Of a stretch of DNA of 5,016 nucleotides, positions 1 through 5,016 are shown in pieces. The notes beneath the pieces are model-generated. The model was given only the letters and a program-made list of their open reading frames with translations, had not been told where the DNA came from and made no database searches. The stretch spans positions 1 to 5,016 of the forward strand of contig CADBLV010000352.1 of NCBI GenBank assembly GCA_902795555.1. The letters run 5' to 3'. Both the position numbers and the translations under genes were made by a program. This DNA is from an uncultured Eubacteriales bacterium. GTDB lineage: Bacteria; Bacillota_A; Clostridia; Christensenellales; Aristaeellaceae. Position 1 is the first letter of the stretch, and every line of letters begins with the position of its first letter.

Positions 1-596
1 AAGCCGTGCTCCGCCAGCGCTTCGCCGATATAGGCGGCGTAGGACGGCGTGCAGCAGAGAATGGTGGACTCCAGATCCATCATGAACTGAATCTGCCGAT
101 CCGTGTTGCCGGAGGACATGGGCAATGTCAGGCATCCCACCTTGTGGGCGCCTCCGTGGAGCCCGGATCCGCCGGTGAAGAGCCCGTAGCCATAGCACAC
201 CTGCACCACGTCTTCCTTACTGCCGCCCGCGGCCACGATGGCCCGGGCGCAGCAATCCTCCCAGAGGTCGATGTCCGCCTGGGTATAGAAGGCCACGACC
301 CGCTTGCCGGTGGTTCCGGAAGTCGAGTGGATGCGGACGCAGTTGTCAAGGGAAGTTCCCAGCATTCCATAGGGATAGGTGTCGCGGAGATCCGCCTTGG
401 ACAGGAAGGGCAGCTTATGAATGTCCTCCACGCCGCGGATATCCTCCGGCTTTACGCCTTTTTGCTCCATCAGATGGCGGTAGTAGGGGACGTGATCCCA
501 GACATGGCGCACCTGTCTGACGATTTTTTCATTCTGAATTTCCAGAATCCGCTCCCGCGGGGCGGTTTCAATTTCCGGCTGGTAATACTGCTTCAT
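1..596 (-). CDS. paaK: Phenylacetate-CoA ligase, N-terminal part (cut by window edge)
   Basis: This enzyme would activate phenylacetate or a related aryl acid to its CoA thioester using ATP and CoA, in the cytoplasm. The first 198 codons are present, and the gene continues beyond base 1; full-length relatives have about 430 residues. Visible motifs are the adenylate-forming (ANL) phosphate-binding loop STSGTTGK at residues 91-98, followed by RVVAFYTQ, then a PaaK-typical stretch YGYGLFTGGSGLHGGAHKVG (135-154), LPMSSGNT (158-165) and CCTPSYAAYIGEAL (181-194). The start ATG is at 596-594, with AAGGAGG (603-609) six bases upstream and a TATAAT box further up. It is transcribed away from the DegV gene. 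In anaerobes such ligases often sit with indolepyruvate:ferredoxin oxidoreductase genes and serve aromatic amino acid fermentation or salvage; no such partner is visible here, though it could lie left of the window. Family assignment is firm; the exact aryl substrate is not determinable. Confidence 0.93.
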   Translation of the reverse strand, partial: MKQYYQPEIETAPRERILEIQNEKIVRQVRHVWDHVPYYRHLMEQKGVKPEDIRGVEDIHKLPFLSKADLRDTYPYGMLGTSLDNCVRIHSTSGTTGKRVVAFYTQADIDLWEDCCARAIVAAGGSKEDVVQVCYGYGLFTGGSGLHGGAHKVGCLTLPMSSGNTDRQIQFMMDLESTILCCTPSYAAYIGEALAEHG

Positions 597-625
597 GAAT
601 ACCCTCCTTCGATTCGATTCGGGTC

Positions 626-654
626 ATTATACACCATCTCTTCCGGGGAAAGGA
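626..654 (-). promoter_or_regulatory. Probable promoter of the phenylacetate-CoA ligase gene
   Basis: On the minus strand a perfect TATAAT lies at 631-626, about 30 bases upstream of the ligase start codon, giving an expected leader of roughly 20-25 bases that includes the ribosome binding site. The -35 region is poor: at 17-18 bp spacing only TCCTTT or TTCCTT is found. Such a weak -35 could mean low basal activity or dependence on an activator, which is inference. Confidence 0.55.
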
Positions 655-686
655 AGGGGATTTGGATAAATTTGACTGTACTTGCG

Positions 687-710
687 CTGTTTTTGCGGCG
701 CAAAAAACAG
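687..710. promoter_or_regulatory. Imperfect palindrome in the divergent intergenic region, candidate operator
   Basis: The left arm CTGTTTTTGC (687-696) and right arm GCAAAAAACAG (700-710) are inverted repeats, ten pairs with one extra A in the right arm, around a GGC centre. The element ends one base before the TTGACA -35 box of the DegV-gene promoter and lies upstream of the ligase promoter, a position suited to a regulator binding between two divergent promoters. It is not followed by a T run on either strand, so it is unlikely to be a terminator. No regulator family was recognised from the half-site. Confidence 0.4.
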
Positions 711-711
711 G

Positions 712-741
712 TTGACAGGCTTTGCGCGCGTATGTTATATA
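712..741 (+). promoter_or_regulatory. Promoter of the DegV-family gene
   Basis: A perfect TTGACA -35 box (712-717) is followed after 18 bp by TATATA (736-741), with a TG extended -10 element at 733-734. The predicted transcription start near 748 gives a leader of about 43 bases carrying AAGGAGG at 777-783, seven bases before the ATG. The AT-rich run continues past the box (TATAAA at 738-743), but that placement gives too long a spacer. Confidence 0.7.
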
Positions 742-790
742 AAAGGTTAGCGGTTTTTTCCGCCAGCGATGGAAACAAGGAGGCTGGAAA

Positions 791-1654
791 ATGTCCCGGA
801 GCTATGTACTGATTACGGATTCGGCTTGCGATCTTGGAGTTGAGCGAATGGCGGAATGGGGGATCGGAATGATTCGGATGCCCTTTCTGTTCACAGACGA
901 GGGAAAGGACAAGCTGGATCTGGATCTTCCGCTGGTGGCCTTCTATGATCAGATGCGGGACGGCCGGGTGGCCAAAACTTCCGCAATCAACGTGGAAACC
1001 TATTTCCGGGTTTTCACGCCATGCCTGGAAAACGGGCAGGACGTGCTGTATCTCGCTTTCTCCAGCGGGCTGAGCGCCACATGCGAAAACAGCCGGAAGG
1101 CCGCGGCGGCCATGATGGAAAAATATCCGGGGCGGAAAATCCGGATCGTGGATTCCCTGGCGGCCTCCGCAGGCGAGGGCCTGATGGTTTATCTGGCCAA
1201 AAAGAACCTGGACGCGGGCCTGTCTCTGGATGAAAACGCGGAAAATCTGGAAAAAGAGAAGCTGCATGTCTGCCACTGGTTCACCGTCGAAGATCTGAAA
1301 TATTTAAAGCGCGGCGGACGGGTCAGCGCGGCGACGGCTCTGCTGGGGTCGGCGCTGAACGTTAAGCCCGTTCTGCATGTCGACGATGAGGGGCATCTGA
1401 TCAAGATGACCCAGACCCACGGCCGGAAGAAGTCCATCCGGAAAATGGCGGAATGCCTGGGAGAAACCATCCGCAAAGAATCGCCGATTTTCATTTCGCA
1501 CGCGGACTGCCTGGACGACGCGGAGATGCTGGCCAGAATCATCAAGGAAGATTACGGCATGGAAACGACTGTGATCACCGAGATCGGCTCCGTGATCGGC
1601 GCCCATTCCGGCCCGGGGACCTTGGCGCTGTTCTTCCTGGGAAGCCATCGGTAA
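791..1654 (+). CDS. DegV family protein (FakB-like fatty-acid-binding protein)
   Basis: DegV proteins bind a single long-chain fatty acid. Characterised FakB members present it to the kinase FakA, which makes acyl-phosphate for phospholipid synthesis. The 287 residues match the usual family length. Visible family marks are ITDSACDL near the N-terminus (8-15), KTS (62-64), SSGLS (91-95), VDSLAASAGEGLMV from residue 120, FTVEDLKYLKRGGRVS (164-179), NVKPVL (190-195), SHADC, and C-terminal IGAHSGPGTLALFFLG with His272. Thr63, Ser95 and His272 fall where characterised FakB proteins contact the fatty-acid carboxylate (family knowledge, aligned by eye). The start is set by AAGGAGG seven bases upstream. 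The gene has its own promoter and is divergent from the aryl-CoA ligase; no fakA is visible in the window, but these proteins are usually encoded away from it and often in several copies. Which fatty acid it binds cannot be told. Confidence 0.95.
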   Translation: MSRSYVLITDSACDLGVERMAEWGIGMIRMPFLFTDEGKDKLDLDLPLVAFYDQMRDGRVAKTSAINVETYFRVFTPCLENGQDVLYLAFSSGLSATCENSRKAAAAMMEKYPGRKIRIVDSLAASAGEGLMVYLAKKNLDAGLSLDENAENLEKEKLHVCHWFTVEDLKYLKRGGRVSAATALLGSALNVKPVLHVDDEGHLIKMTQTHGRKKSIRKMAECLGETIRKESPIFISHADCLDDAEMLARIIKEDYGMETTVITEIGSVIGAHSGPGTLALFFLGSHR

Positions 1655-1660
1655 AATCAC

Positions 1661-1689
1661 TTGCGCGAAAACGGAAAAGCGCGTATAAT
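1661..1689 (+). promoter_or_regulatory. Promoter of the small P-loop gene
   Basis: TTGCGC (1661-1666, matching only the TTG of the -35 consensus) and a perfect TATAAT (1684-1689) are separated by exactly 17 bp. The predicted start near 1696-1697 gives a leader of about 28 bases that holds AAAGGAGG (1708-1715). It lies in the 70-bp gap after the DegV gene, which shows no terminator, so the P-loop gene may be served by this promoter and by read-through. Confidence 0.65.
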
Positions 1690-1724
1690 AGATTGCAGGA
1701 AAAACGCAAAGGAGGGGTTCTCCC

Positions 1725-2135
1725 ATGATACAGGTAATCGCGGGCAGGAAAGGATCGGGAAAAACCAAGCGCCTGATTGACCTGACCAATACAACGGCCA
1801 GGGAAGCATCGCACGACGTGATTTTCCTGGATGACGACAATCGATACATGTTCGACGTGGATCACAAAGTTCGGTTCATCAACGCCGAGGATTATCATAT
1901 TCACAGCGCCGAAATGTTCATCGGCTTCCTGTGCGGGATCATTTCTTCCAATTTCGACCTGGGGACGGTGTTTATCGACGCGTTCCTGAAGCTGTGTCAC
2001 ACGGAGCTGGGCGACACGGCGCCGATCGTCGAAACGCTGGCCGAGCTCGGAAACAAGCACGACGTGGATTTCGTGCTGAGCCTGAGCGCCGATCCCGAGG
2101 AGCTTCCGGCATATCTGAAACAGTATCTCATCTGA
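1725..2135 (+). CDS. Small uncharacterised P-loop NTPase-like protein
   Basis: No named function is recognised for this 136-residue protein. A textbook Walker A loop, GRKGSGKT, occupies residues 7-14 right after the first strand (MIQVIA). A second strand, VIFLDDD (32-38), follows. TVFIDAF (81-87) looks like a Walker B strand ending in Asp85, and VDFVLSLSADPEELPAYLKQYLI near the C-terminus resembles a final core strand and helix. The order is that of a minimal single-domain P-loop fold with no added domain, zinc site or membrane segment. The N-terminal half recalls thymidine-kinase-like folds, but the lasso and zinc ribbon are absent. From memory, proteins of this length and pattern recur in Clostridia as unnamed ATP-binding or hypothetical proteins, sometimes mislabelled PilT. 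AAAGGAGG nine bases upstream sets the start. A strong terminator closes the unit, so it is probably a one-gene transcript or the end of a two-gene unit with the DegV gene. Confidence 0.88.
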   Translation: MIQVIAGRKGSGKTKRLIDLTNTTAREASHDVIFLDDDNRYMFDVDHKVRFINAEDYHIHSAEMFIGFLCGIISSNFDLGTVFIDAFLKLCHTELGDTAPIVETLAELGNKHDVDFVLSLSADPEELPAYLKQYLI

Positions 2136-2157
2136 CCTGCCGGGCCGGATGGTTTGG

Positions 2158-2186
2158 AAAGAGGCGGGTTTCTCCGCCTCTTTTTT
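2158..2186 (+). terminator. Intrinsic terminator after the P-loop gene
   Basis: GAGGCGG (2161-2167) and CCGCCTC (2174-2180) form a GC-rich stem with a six-base loop, followed directly by six Ts (2181-2186). The AAA before the stem can pair with the first Ts, extending it to ten pairs. It begins 22 bases past the stop codon and separates this transcript from thrC. Confidence 0.93.
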
Positions 2187-2228
2187 CAGAAAACAGACCT
2201 CATCATAAGCAATGGAGCGTGACGGTTT

Positions 2229-3719
2229 ATGTCCTATTTTTCTTCCCGCGGCGGCAGCTGCGTCACGGCCAGCCAGGCCATTCTCCGGGGGTTGGCTCCC
2301 GACGGCGGACTGTTTGTTCCCGCCATGTTTCCCACGGTGTCCGGGGCGGCGCTGTCTTCCCTGGGCGCCATGAGCTATCAGCAGCGGGCGGCATTGATCC
2401 TTTCTCAGTATCTGGAAGATTTTTCCGCGGCCGAGATTGAGCAGGACGTGGCCGCGGCCTACGGCGATCGGTTTGATGATCCCGCGGTGGCGCCGATCCG
2501 GCGGCTTGACGACAGCACGTTTGTGCTGGAGCTGTTTCACGGCCCCACGCTGGCCTTCAAGGATATGGCGCTGCAGCTGCTGCCGCGCCTGATTTCGCGC
2601 AGCGCGGTGAAAAACGGGGAAAAGAGGGAAGTCAGCATTCTGGTCGCCACCAGCGGGGACACCGGCAAAGCGGCCCTGGAGGGATTCCGGGACGTGGAGG
2701 GGACCAGCTGCACCGTGTTCTATCCCCTGGACGGGGTCAGCGATATTCAGAAGCTGCAGATGGTGACGACCGGCGGCAACAATACCCATGTGATCGCTGT
2801 GAAGGGGAATTTTGACGACGCGCAGACCGGGGTCAAGGCCCTGTTTGCTTCCGAAGAATTCGCCCGGAAAATGGACGAAGCGGGGCGGGTGCTCTCCTCG
2901 GCCAACAGCATCAACTTCGGCCGCCTGGCGCCGCAGATTGTGTATTATTTCTCCGCATATGCGGATCTGGTCAATTGCGGGGCGGTGACCCTGGGCGATC
3001 CGGTGAACTTCTGCGTGCCCACGGGCAATTTCGGCAATATTCTCGCGGGCTATTATGCCCGGAATATGGGCCTGCCCGTCAACCGGATGATTTGCGCCAG
3101 CAACCGCAACAACGTGCTGACAGATTTCTTCCATCACGGGATTTACTCGACCCATCGGACTTTCTTCCAGACGATCAGCCCCAGCATGGATATTCTGGTT
3201 TCTTCCAATCTGGAACGGCTCCTGTTTGAATCCGCCGACCGGGACGGCGATCTGGTTTCGACCTGGATGCGCCAGCTGAAGGAATGCGGCAGTTTCTCCG
3301 TCGGAGATCAGCGGCGGGAATGGATGGGGAGCGTTTTCTGGGGAGAATGTGCCGACGACAAGGATACCCTGGCGGAAATCCGCAACCGCTTCCTGCAGGA
3401 TCACTATCTGATGGATCCGCACACGGCGGTGGCGGGGCATGTGCTGCGGGAGTATCGGAAAGCCTGCAACGATCATACGCCGACCGTTCTGGTTTCCACG
3501 GCCAGCCCGTATAAATTCGCGGCGGACGTGCTGCGGGGGATCACGGGCGGAGCGGAGGAAGCGAAAGACGCCTTTGAGGCCGGAGAGAAGCTGGAAGCGA
3601 TCAGCGGCGTTCCCATGCCGGAGCAGGTGCGCGGCTTGAGAAATCTGCCCGTCCGGCATCGCCGGGAATGCGAAAAGGATCGGATGGCCGAAGCCGTTCT
3701 GGCGGAACTGGGGCTGTAA
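2229..3719 (+). CDS. thrC: Threonine synthase
   Basis: This PLP-dependent enzyme converts O-phospho-L-homoserine to L-threonine and phosphate, the last step of threonine synthesis. At 496 residues it is the usual size for a complete bacterial enzyme. It begins with the N-terminal signature YFSSRGG (3-9) and APDGGLFVP (23-31). Lys111 in TLAFKDMALQLL is the expected Schiff-base lysine, and ATSGDTGKAAL (140-150) is the PLP phosphate-binding loop. NSINFGR (226-232), PTGNFGN (264-270), ASNRNNVLTDFF and STASPYKFA (423-431) are further family marks. The ATG has only GGAG (2214-2217) eleven bases upstream, a weaker and longer-spaced site than its neighbours; an ATG at 2212 is out of frame. It lies 42 bp after the upstream terminator, and no convincing promoter or leader attenuator was seen in that gap. 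Homoserine dehydrogenase and homoserine kinase genes, frequent partners, are not adjacent. Confidence 0.97.
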   Translation: MSYFSSRGGSCVTASQAILRGLAPDGGLFVPAMFPTVSGAALSSLGAMSYQQRAALILSQYLEDFSAAEIEQDVAAAYGDRFDDPAVAPIRRLDDSTFVLELFHGPTLAFKDMALQLLPRLISRSAVKNGEKREVSILVATSGDTGKAALEGFRDVEGTSCTVFYPLDGVSDIQKLQMVTTGGNNTHVIAVKGNFDDAQTGVKALFASEEFARKMDEAGRVLSSANSINFGRLAPQIVYYFSAYADLVNCGAVTLGDPVNFCVPTGNFGNILAGYYARNMGLPVNRMICASNRNNVLTDFFHHGIYSTHRTFFQTISPSMDILVSSNLERLLFESADRDGDLVSTWMRQLKECGSFSVGDQRREWMGSVFWGECADDKDTLAEIRNRFLQDHYLMDPHTAVAGHVLREYRKACNDHTPTVLVSTASPYKFAADVLRGITGGAEEAKDAFEAGEKLEAISGVPMPEQVRGLRNLPVRHRRECEKDRMAEAVLAELGL

Positions 3720-3727
3720 CTTTGTTC

Positions 3728-3756
3728 TTTTCAAAAGGCGGGAAATATGATAAAAT
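3728..3756 (+). promoter_or_regulatory. Promoter of the M24 peptidase gene
   Basis: TTTTCA (3728-3733) and TAAAAT (3751-3756) are spaced by 17 bp, with a TG extended -10 element at 3748-3749. An overlapping alternative is TTGTTC (3722-3727) with TATGAT (3746-3751) at 18 bp. Either places the transcription start at about 3758-3764, just upstream of or almost at the ATG at 3766, which supports translation from the later ATG at 3811. No terminator was seen after thrC, so read-through is also possible. Confidence 0.6.
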
Positions 3757-3793
3757 GAACGCCGGATGTTTTTGACACCGGGCAGGCATCCGG

Positions 3794-3804
3794 AAAGGCG
3801 TGAT
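3794..3804 (+). promoter_or_regulatory. Ribosome binding site deciding the peptidase start
   Basis: AAAGGCGTGAT is close to the full anti-Shine-Dalgarno complement AAAGGAGGTGAT, with one base missing and one changed, and it ends six bases before the ATG at 3811. The in-frame ATG at 3766 has no such site. Confidence 0.6.
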
Positions 3805-3810
3805 GAACAG

Positions 3811-4884
3811 ATGACCGCTTCTGAGCGGCTGATTGACATGCTGCGGTTAAAGGCTTCCGCGGCAGTGGTGATCCATGATCCTTCCAATATGTTCTATCTG
3901 ACGGAGGGATACACCGGCGAGGGGCTGGTTTTCATTTCGGCGGCCCGCCGGGTGATCGTGACGGATTTCCGATATACGGAGCAGGCTTCGCGGCAGGCCT
4001 CCGGCTTTGAGGTTCTGATGACAGATCAGGCCCATCCGGAAAAAGCCTGTCTGGCGGATCTGGTTCGCGACGGCGGGATCACGGAGCTCCGGCTGGAAAC
4101 GAACTATCTCTCCGTAGACCGATATCAGGAAATCCGGGCTGCGGTGGGCGAAGAAGTGAGCTGCGTTCCGCTGGATCAGGCGCCGCAGAAGCTCCGCCAG
4201 ATTAAAACGCCGGCCGAGGTGCTGGCGATTCGGAAGGCCTGCGATATCACGTCCGAAGCCTTCGCCGCCATCCTGGGAAAAATCCGCCCGGGAATGACGG
4301 AAAAGGAGCTTCAGATCGAGCTGGACTTTACGCTGCTGCGCCTGGGGGCGGACGGAAACGCGTTTAACACGATTATCGCCTCCGGGGAAAACGGAAGCCT
4401 TCCGCATGCGATTCCGGGCGGGCGCGAGCTGCGCAAGGGCGATATGATCACCATGGACTTCGGGGCCAAGGTAGACGGATACTGCAGCGACATGACGCGG
4501 ACCGTCGCGCTGGGAAAGCCGGACGACGAGATGAAGCGGGTGTATGAAACGGTGCTGCGCGCCCAGACCATGTGCGAAGACGCCCTGGCCGCGGGGAAGA
4601 ACTGTTTCGAGATTGACAAGCTGGCCCGCGACTATATCGACGCCCGGGGATATGCGGGCCGATTCGGACACGGCCTGGGTCATGCGGTGGGCATTGATAT
4701 TCACGAAGAGCCCCGCCTGAATCAGAAATGTCACGACGATCTCCGCGCCGGGATCGTGATTACCGTGGAGCCCGGAGTGTATATTCCCGGCCTGGGCGGC
4801 GTTCGGATTGAGGACACCTGCCTGGTGAAGGAAAACGGATGCACGCCGCTGACGACGGCCGACAAGCAGCTGATCATCCTGTAA
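3811..4884 (+). CDS. Xaa-Pro aminopeptidase / prolidase-like M24 metallopeptidase
   Basis: This cytoplasmic dinuclear-metal peptidase is expected to cleave peptides at an Xaa-Pro bond. From the chosen start it has 357 residues, typical of short bacterial PepP/PepQ-type enzymes. Residues 1 to about 125 form a creatinase-type N-terminal domain (VIHDPSNMFYLTEGYTGEG); the pita-bread catalytic domain follows from about 133. The five metal ligands are all present: Asp216 in MDFG, Asp227 in SDMTRT, His291 in GHGLGHAVG, Glu320 in VEPG and Glu334 in RIED. His199 in LPHA is the expected substrate-side histidine. The spacing equals that of Pyrococcus furiosus prolidase as I remember it (209, 220, 284, 313, 327), offset by seven throughout. 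An in-frame ATG at 3766 would add 15 residues but lacks a ribosome binding site and lies next to the predicted transcription start. In Firmicutes such genes often precede efp; the next gene is outside the window. Aminopeptidase versus dipeptidase activity cannot be settled by eye. Confidence 0.94.
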   Translation: MTASERLIDMLRLKASAAVVIHDPSNMFYLTEGYTGEGLVFISAARRVIVTDFRYTEQASRQASGFEVLMTDQAHPEKACLADLVRDGGITELRLETNYLSVDRYQEIRAAVGEEVSCVPLDQAPQKLRQIKTPAEVLAIRKACDITSEAFAAILGKIRPGMTEKELQIELDFTLLRLGADGNAFNTIIASGENGSLPHAIPGGRELRKGDMITMDFGAKVDGYCSDMTRTVALGKPDDEMKRVYETVLRAQTMCEDALAAGKNCFEIDKLARDYIDARGYAGRFGHGLGHAVGIDIHEEPRLNQKCHDDLRAGIVITVEPGVYIPGLGGVRIEDTCLVKENGCTPLTTADKQLIIL

Positions 4885-4908
4885 GGGCAGATCGGCCGAG
4901 TGGGCCGC

Positions 4909-5004
4909 ATGGCAGAGGTAAACCTGCAGTTCACAGAGGAGGCATATTTTGTTCGCGATCCGCAAAGCGGGAGCGAGTACAAAATAGCCAACCGAACAAA
5001 ATGA
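4909..5004 (+). CDS. Doubtful 31-codon ORF after the peptidase gene
   Basis: An ATG at 4909 opens 31 codons (MAEVNLQFTEEAYFVRD at the N-terminus) ending in TGA at 5002-5004. Its composition is hydrophilic and unremarkable, and I recognise no family. There is no good ribosome binding site before 4909. The strong GAGGAGG at 4936-4942 lies inside it and points instead to a TTG at 4949 that encodes only 12 codons in another frame. The stop overlaps an ATG at 5001 (ATGA), which could be a coupled start for a gene continuing past the window or chance. More than half of the ORF overlaps the hairpin/repeat region at 4946-5002, which argues that the reading frame is incidental. Confidence 0.2.
   Translation: MAEVNLQFTEEAYFVRDPQSGSEYKIANRTK
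4946..5002. repeat. Interrupted long hairpin with a duplicated right arm, candidate intergenic repeat element
   Basis: ATTTTGT (4946-4952) pairs with ACAAAAT (4979-4985). Inside it TCGC (4953-4956) pairs with GCGA (4973-4976) and TCCGC (4959-4963) with GCGGG (4967-4971, one T-G pair) around an AAA triloop: sixteen pairs interrupted by a two-base bulge and a small internal loop. ACAAAAT occurs again at 4996-5002 within CGAACAAAAT (4993-5002), a perfect 10-bp inverted repeat of ATTTTGTTCG (4946-4955). Two mutually exclusive pairings are therefore possible. The T-rich arm comes first and no T run follows, so this is not an ordinary rho-independent terminator on either strand. Candidates are a dispersed palindromic repeat or a structured leader of the next gene. 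Confidence 0.5.
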
Positions 5005-5016
5005 CAGATGTGAACC

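Noticed and set aside
611..620. GATTC tandem duplication in the ligase leader
   Set aside because: Two copies of five bases are too short to distinguish from chance.
6..812. A 268-codon plus-strand frame across the ligase gene and the divergent intergenic region
   Set aside because: It is antisense to the phenylacetate-CoA ligase for most of its length, then runs through both promoters, and it encodes nothing recognisable.
593..1276. A 227-codon minus-strand frame that ends near the ligase start and covers the first half of the DegV gene
   Set aside because: It is antisense to a well-supported DegV reading frame, has no family match, and runs through both divergent promoters.
1575..3887. 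A 770-codon open frame on the minus strand across the P-loop gene and thrC
   Set aside because: It lies antisense to two genes with clear motifs, translates to a low-information His/Arg/Pro/Gln-rich sequence with no recognised domain, and crosses a terminator and two promoters. It is the usual stop-poor antisense frame of GC-rich genes.
4893..4907. CGGCC / GGCCG stem just after the peptidase stop as a terminator
   Set aside because: The stem is only five pairs and no T run follows, so it does not meet the pattern of an intrinsic terminator.
3847..4965. A 372-codon minus-strand frame opposite the M24 peptidase gene
   Set aside because: Same reasoning: it mirrors a gene with all five metal ligands intact and shows no domain of its own.
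4949..4987. A 12-codon TTG-initiated frame behind the strong GAGGAGG at 4936-4942
   Set aside because: It is too short and lies entirely inside the hairpin; it is mentioned in the findings but not annotated as a gene.

Overview
The window looks like chromosomal DNA from a moderately GC-rich anaerobic member of the Firmicutes, probably a gut-type Clostridia lineage. This is inferred from strong AAGGAGG-type ribosome binding sites, sigma-A-like promoters, a DegV-family protein, a small P-loop protein of a type I associate with Clostridia, and a short PepP-type M24 peptidase. No phage, transposase, CRISPR, tRNA or rRNA gene was recognised.

Layout. Bases 1-596 (minus strand) hold the N-terminal 198 codons of a phenylacetate-CoA ligase that runs off the left edge. 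A 194-bp divergent intergenic region (597-790) carries a promoter for each direction and an imperfect palindrome. Four plus-strand genes follow: a DegV/FakB-like fatty-acid-binding protein (791-1654), a 136-residue uncharacterised P-loop protein (1725-2135) with its own well-formed promoter and a strong intrinsic terminator, threonine synthase ThrC (2229-3719), and an Xaa-Pro aminopeptidase-like M24 metallopeptidase (start best placed at 3811, end 4884) with its own promoter. The last 132 bases hold no recognised gene. They contain a long interrupted hairpin with a second copy of its right arm, plus a 31-codon ORF of doubtful status.

The genes do not form one obvious pathway. They read as housekeeping or central-metabolism units, mostly with separate promoters: aromatic acid activation, fatty-acid handling, threonine biosynthesis and peptide turnover. 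The least understood items are the small P-loop protein and the hairpin/repeat at the right edge. All gene functions here are inferred from motifs read by eye; no database search was possible.
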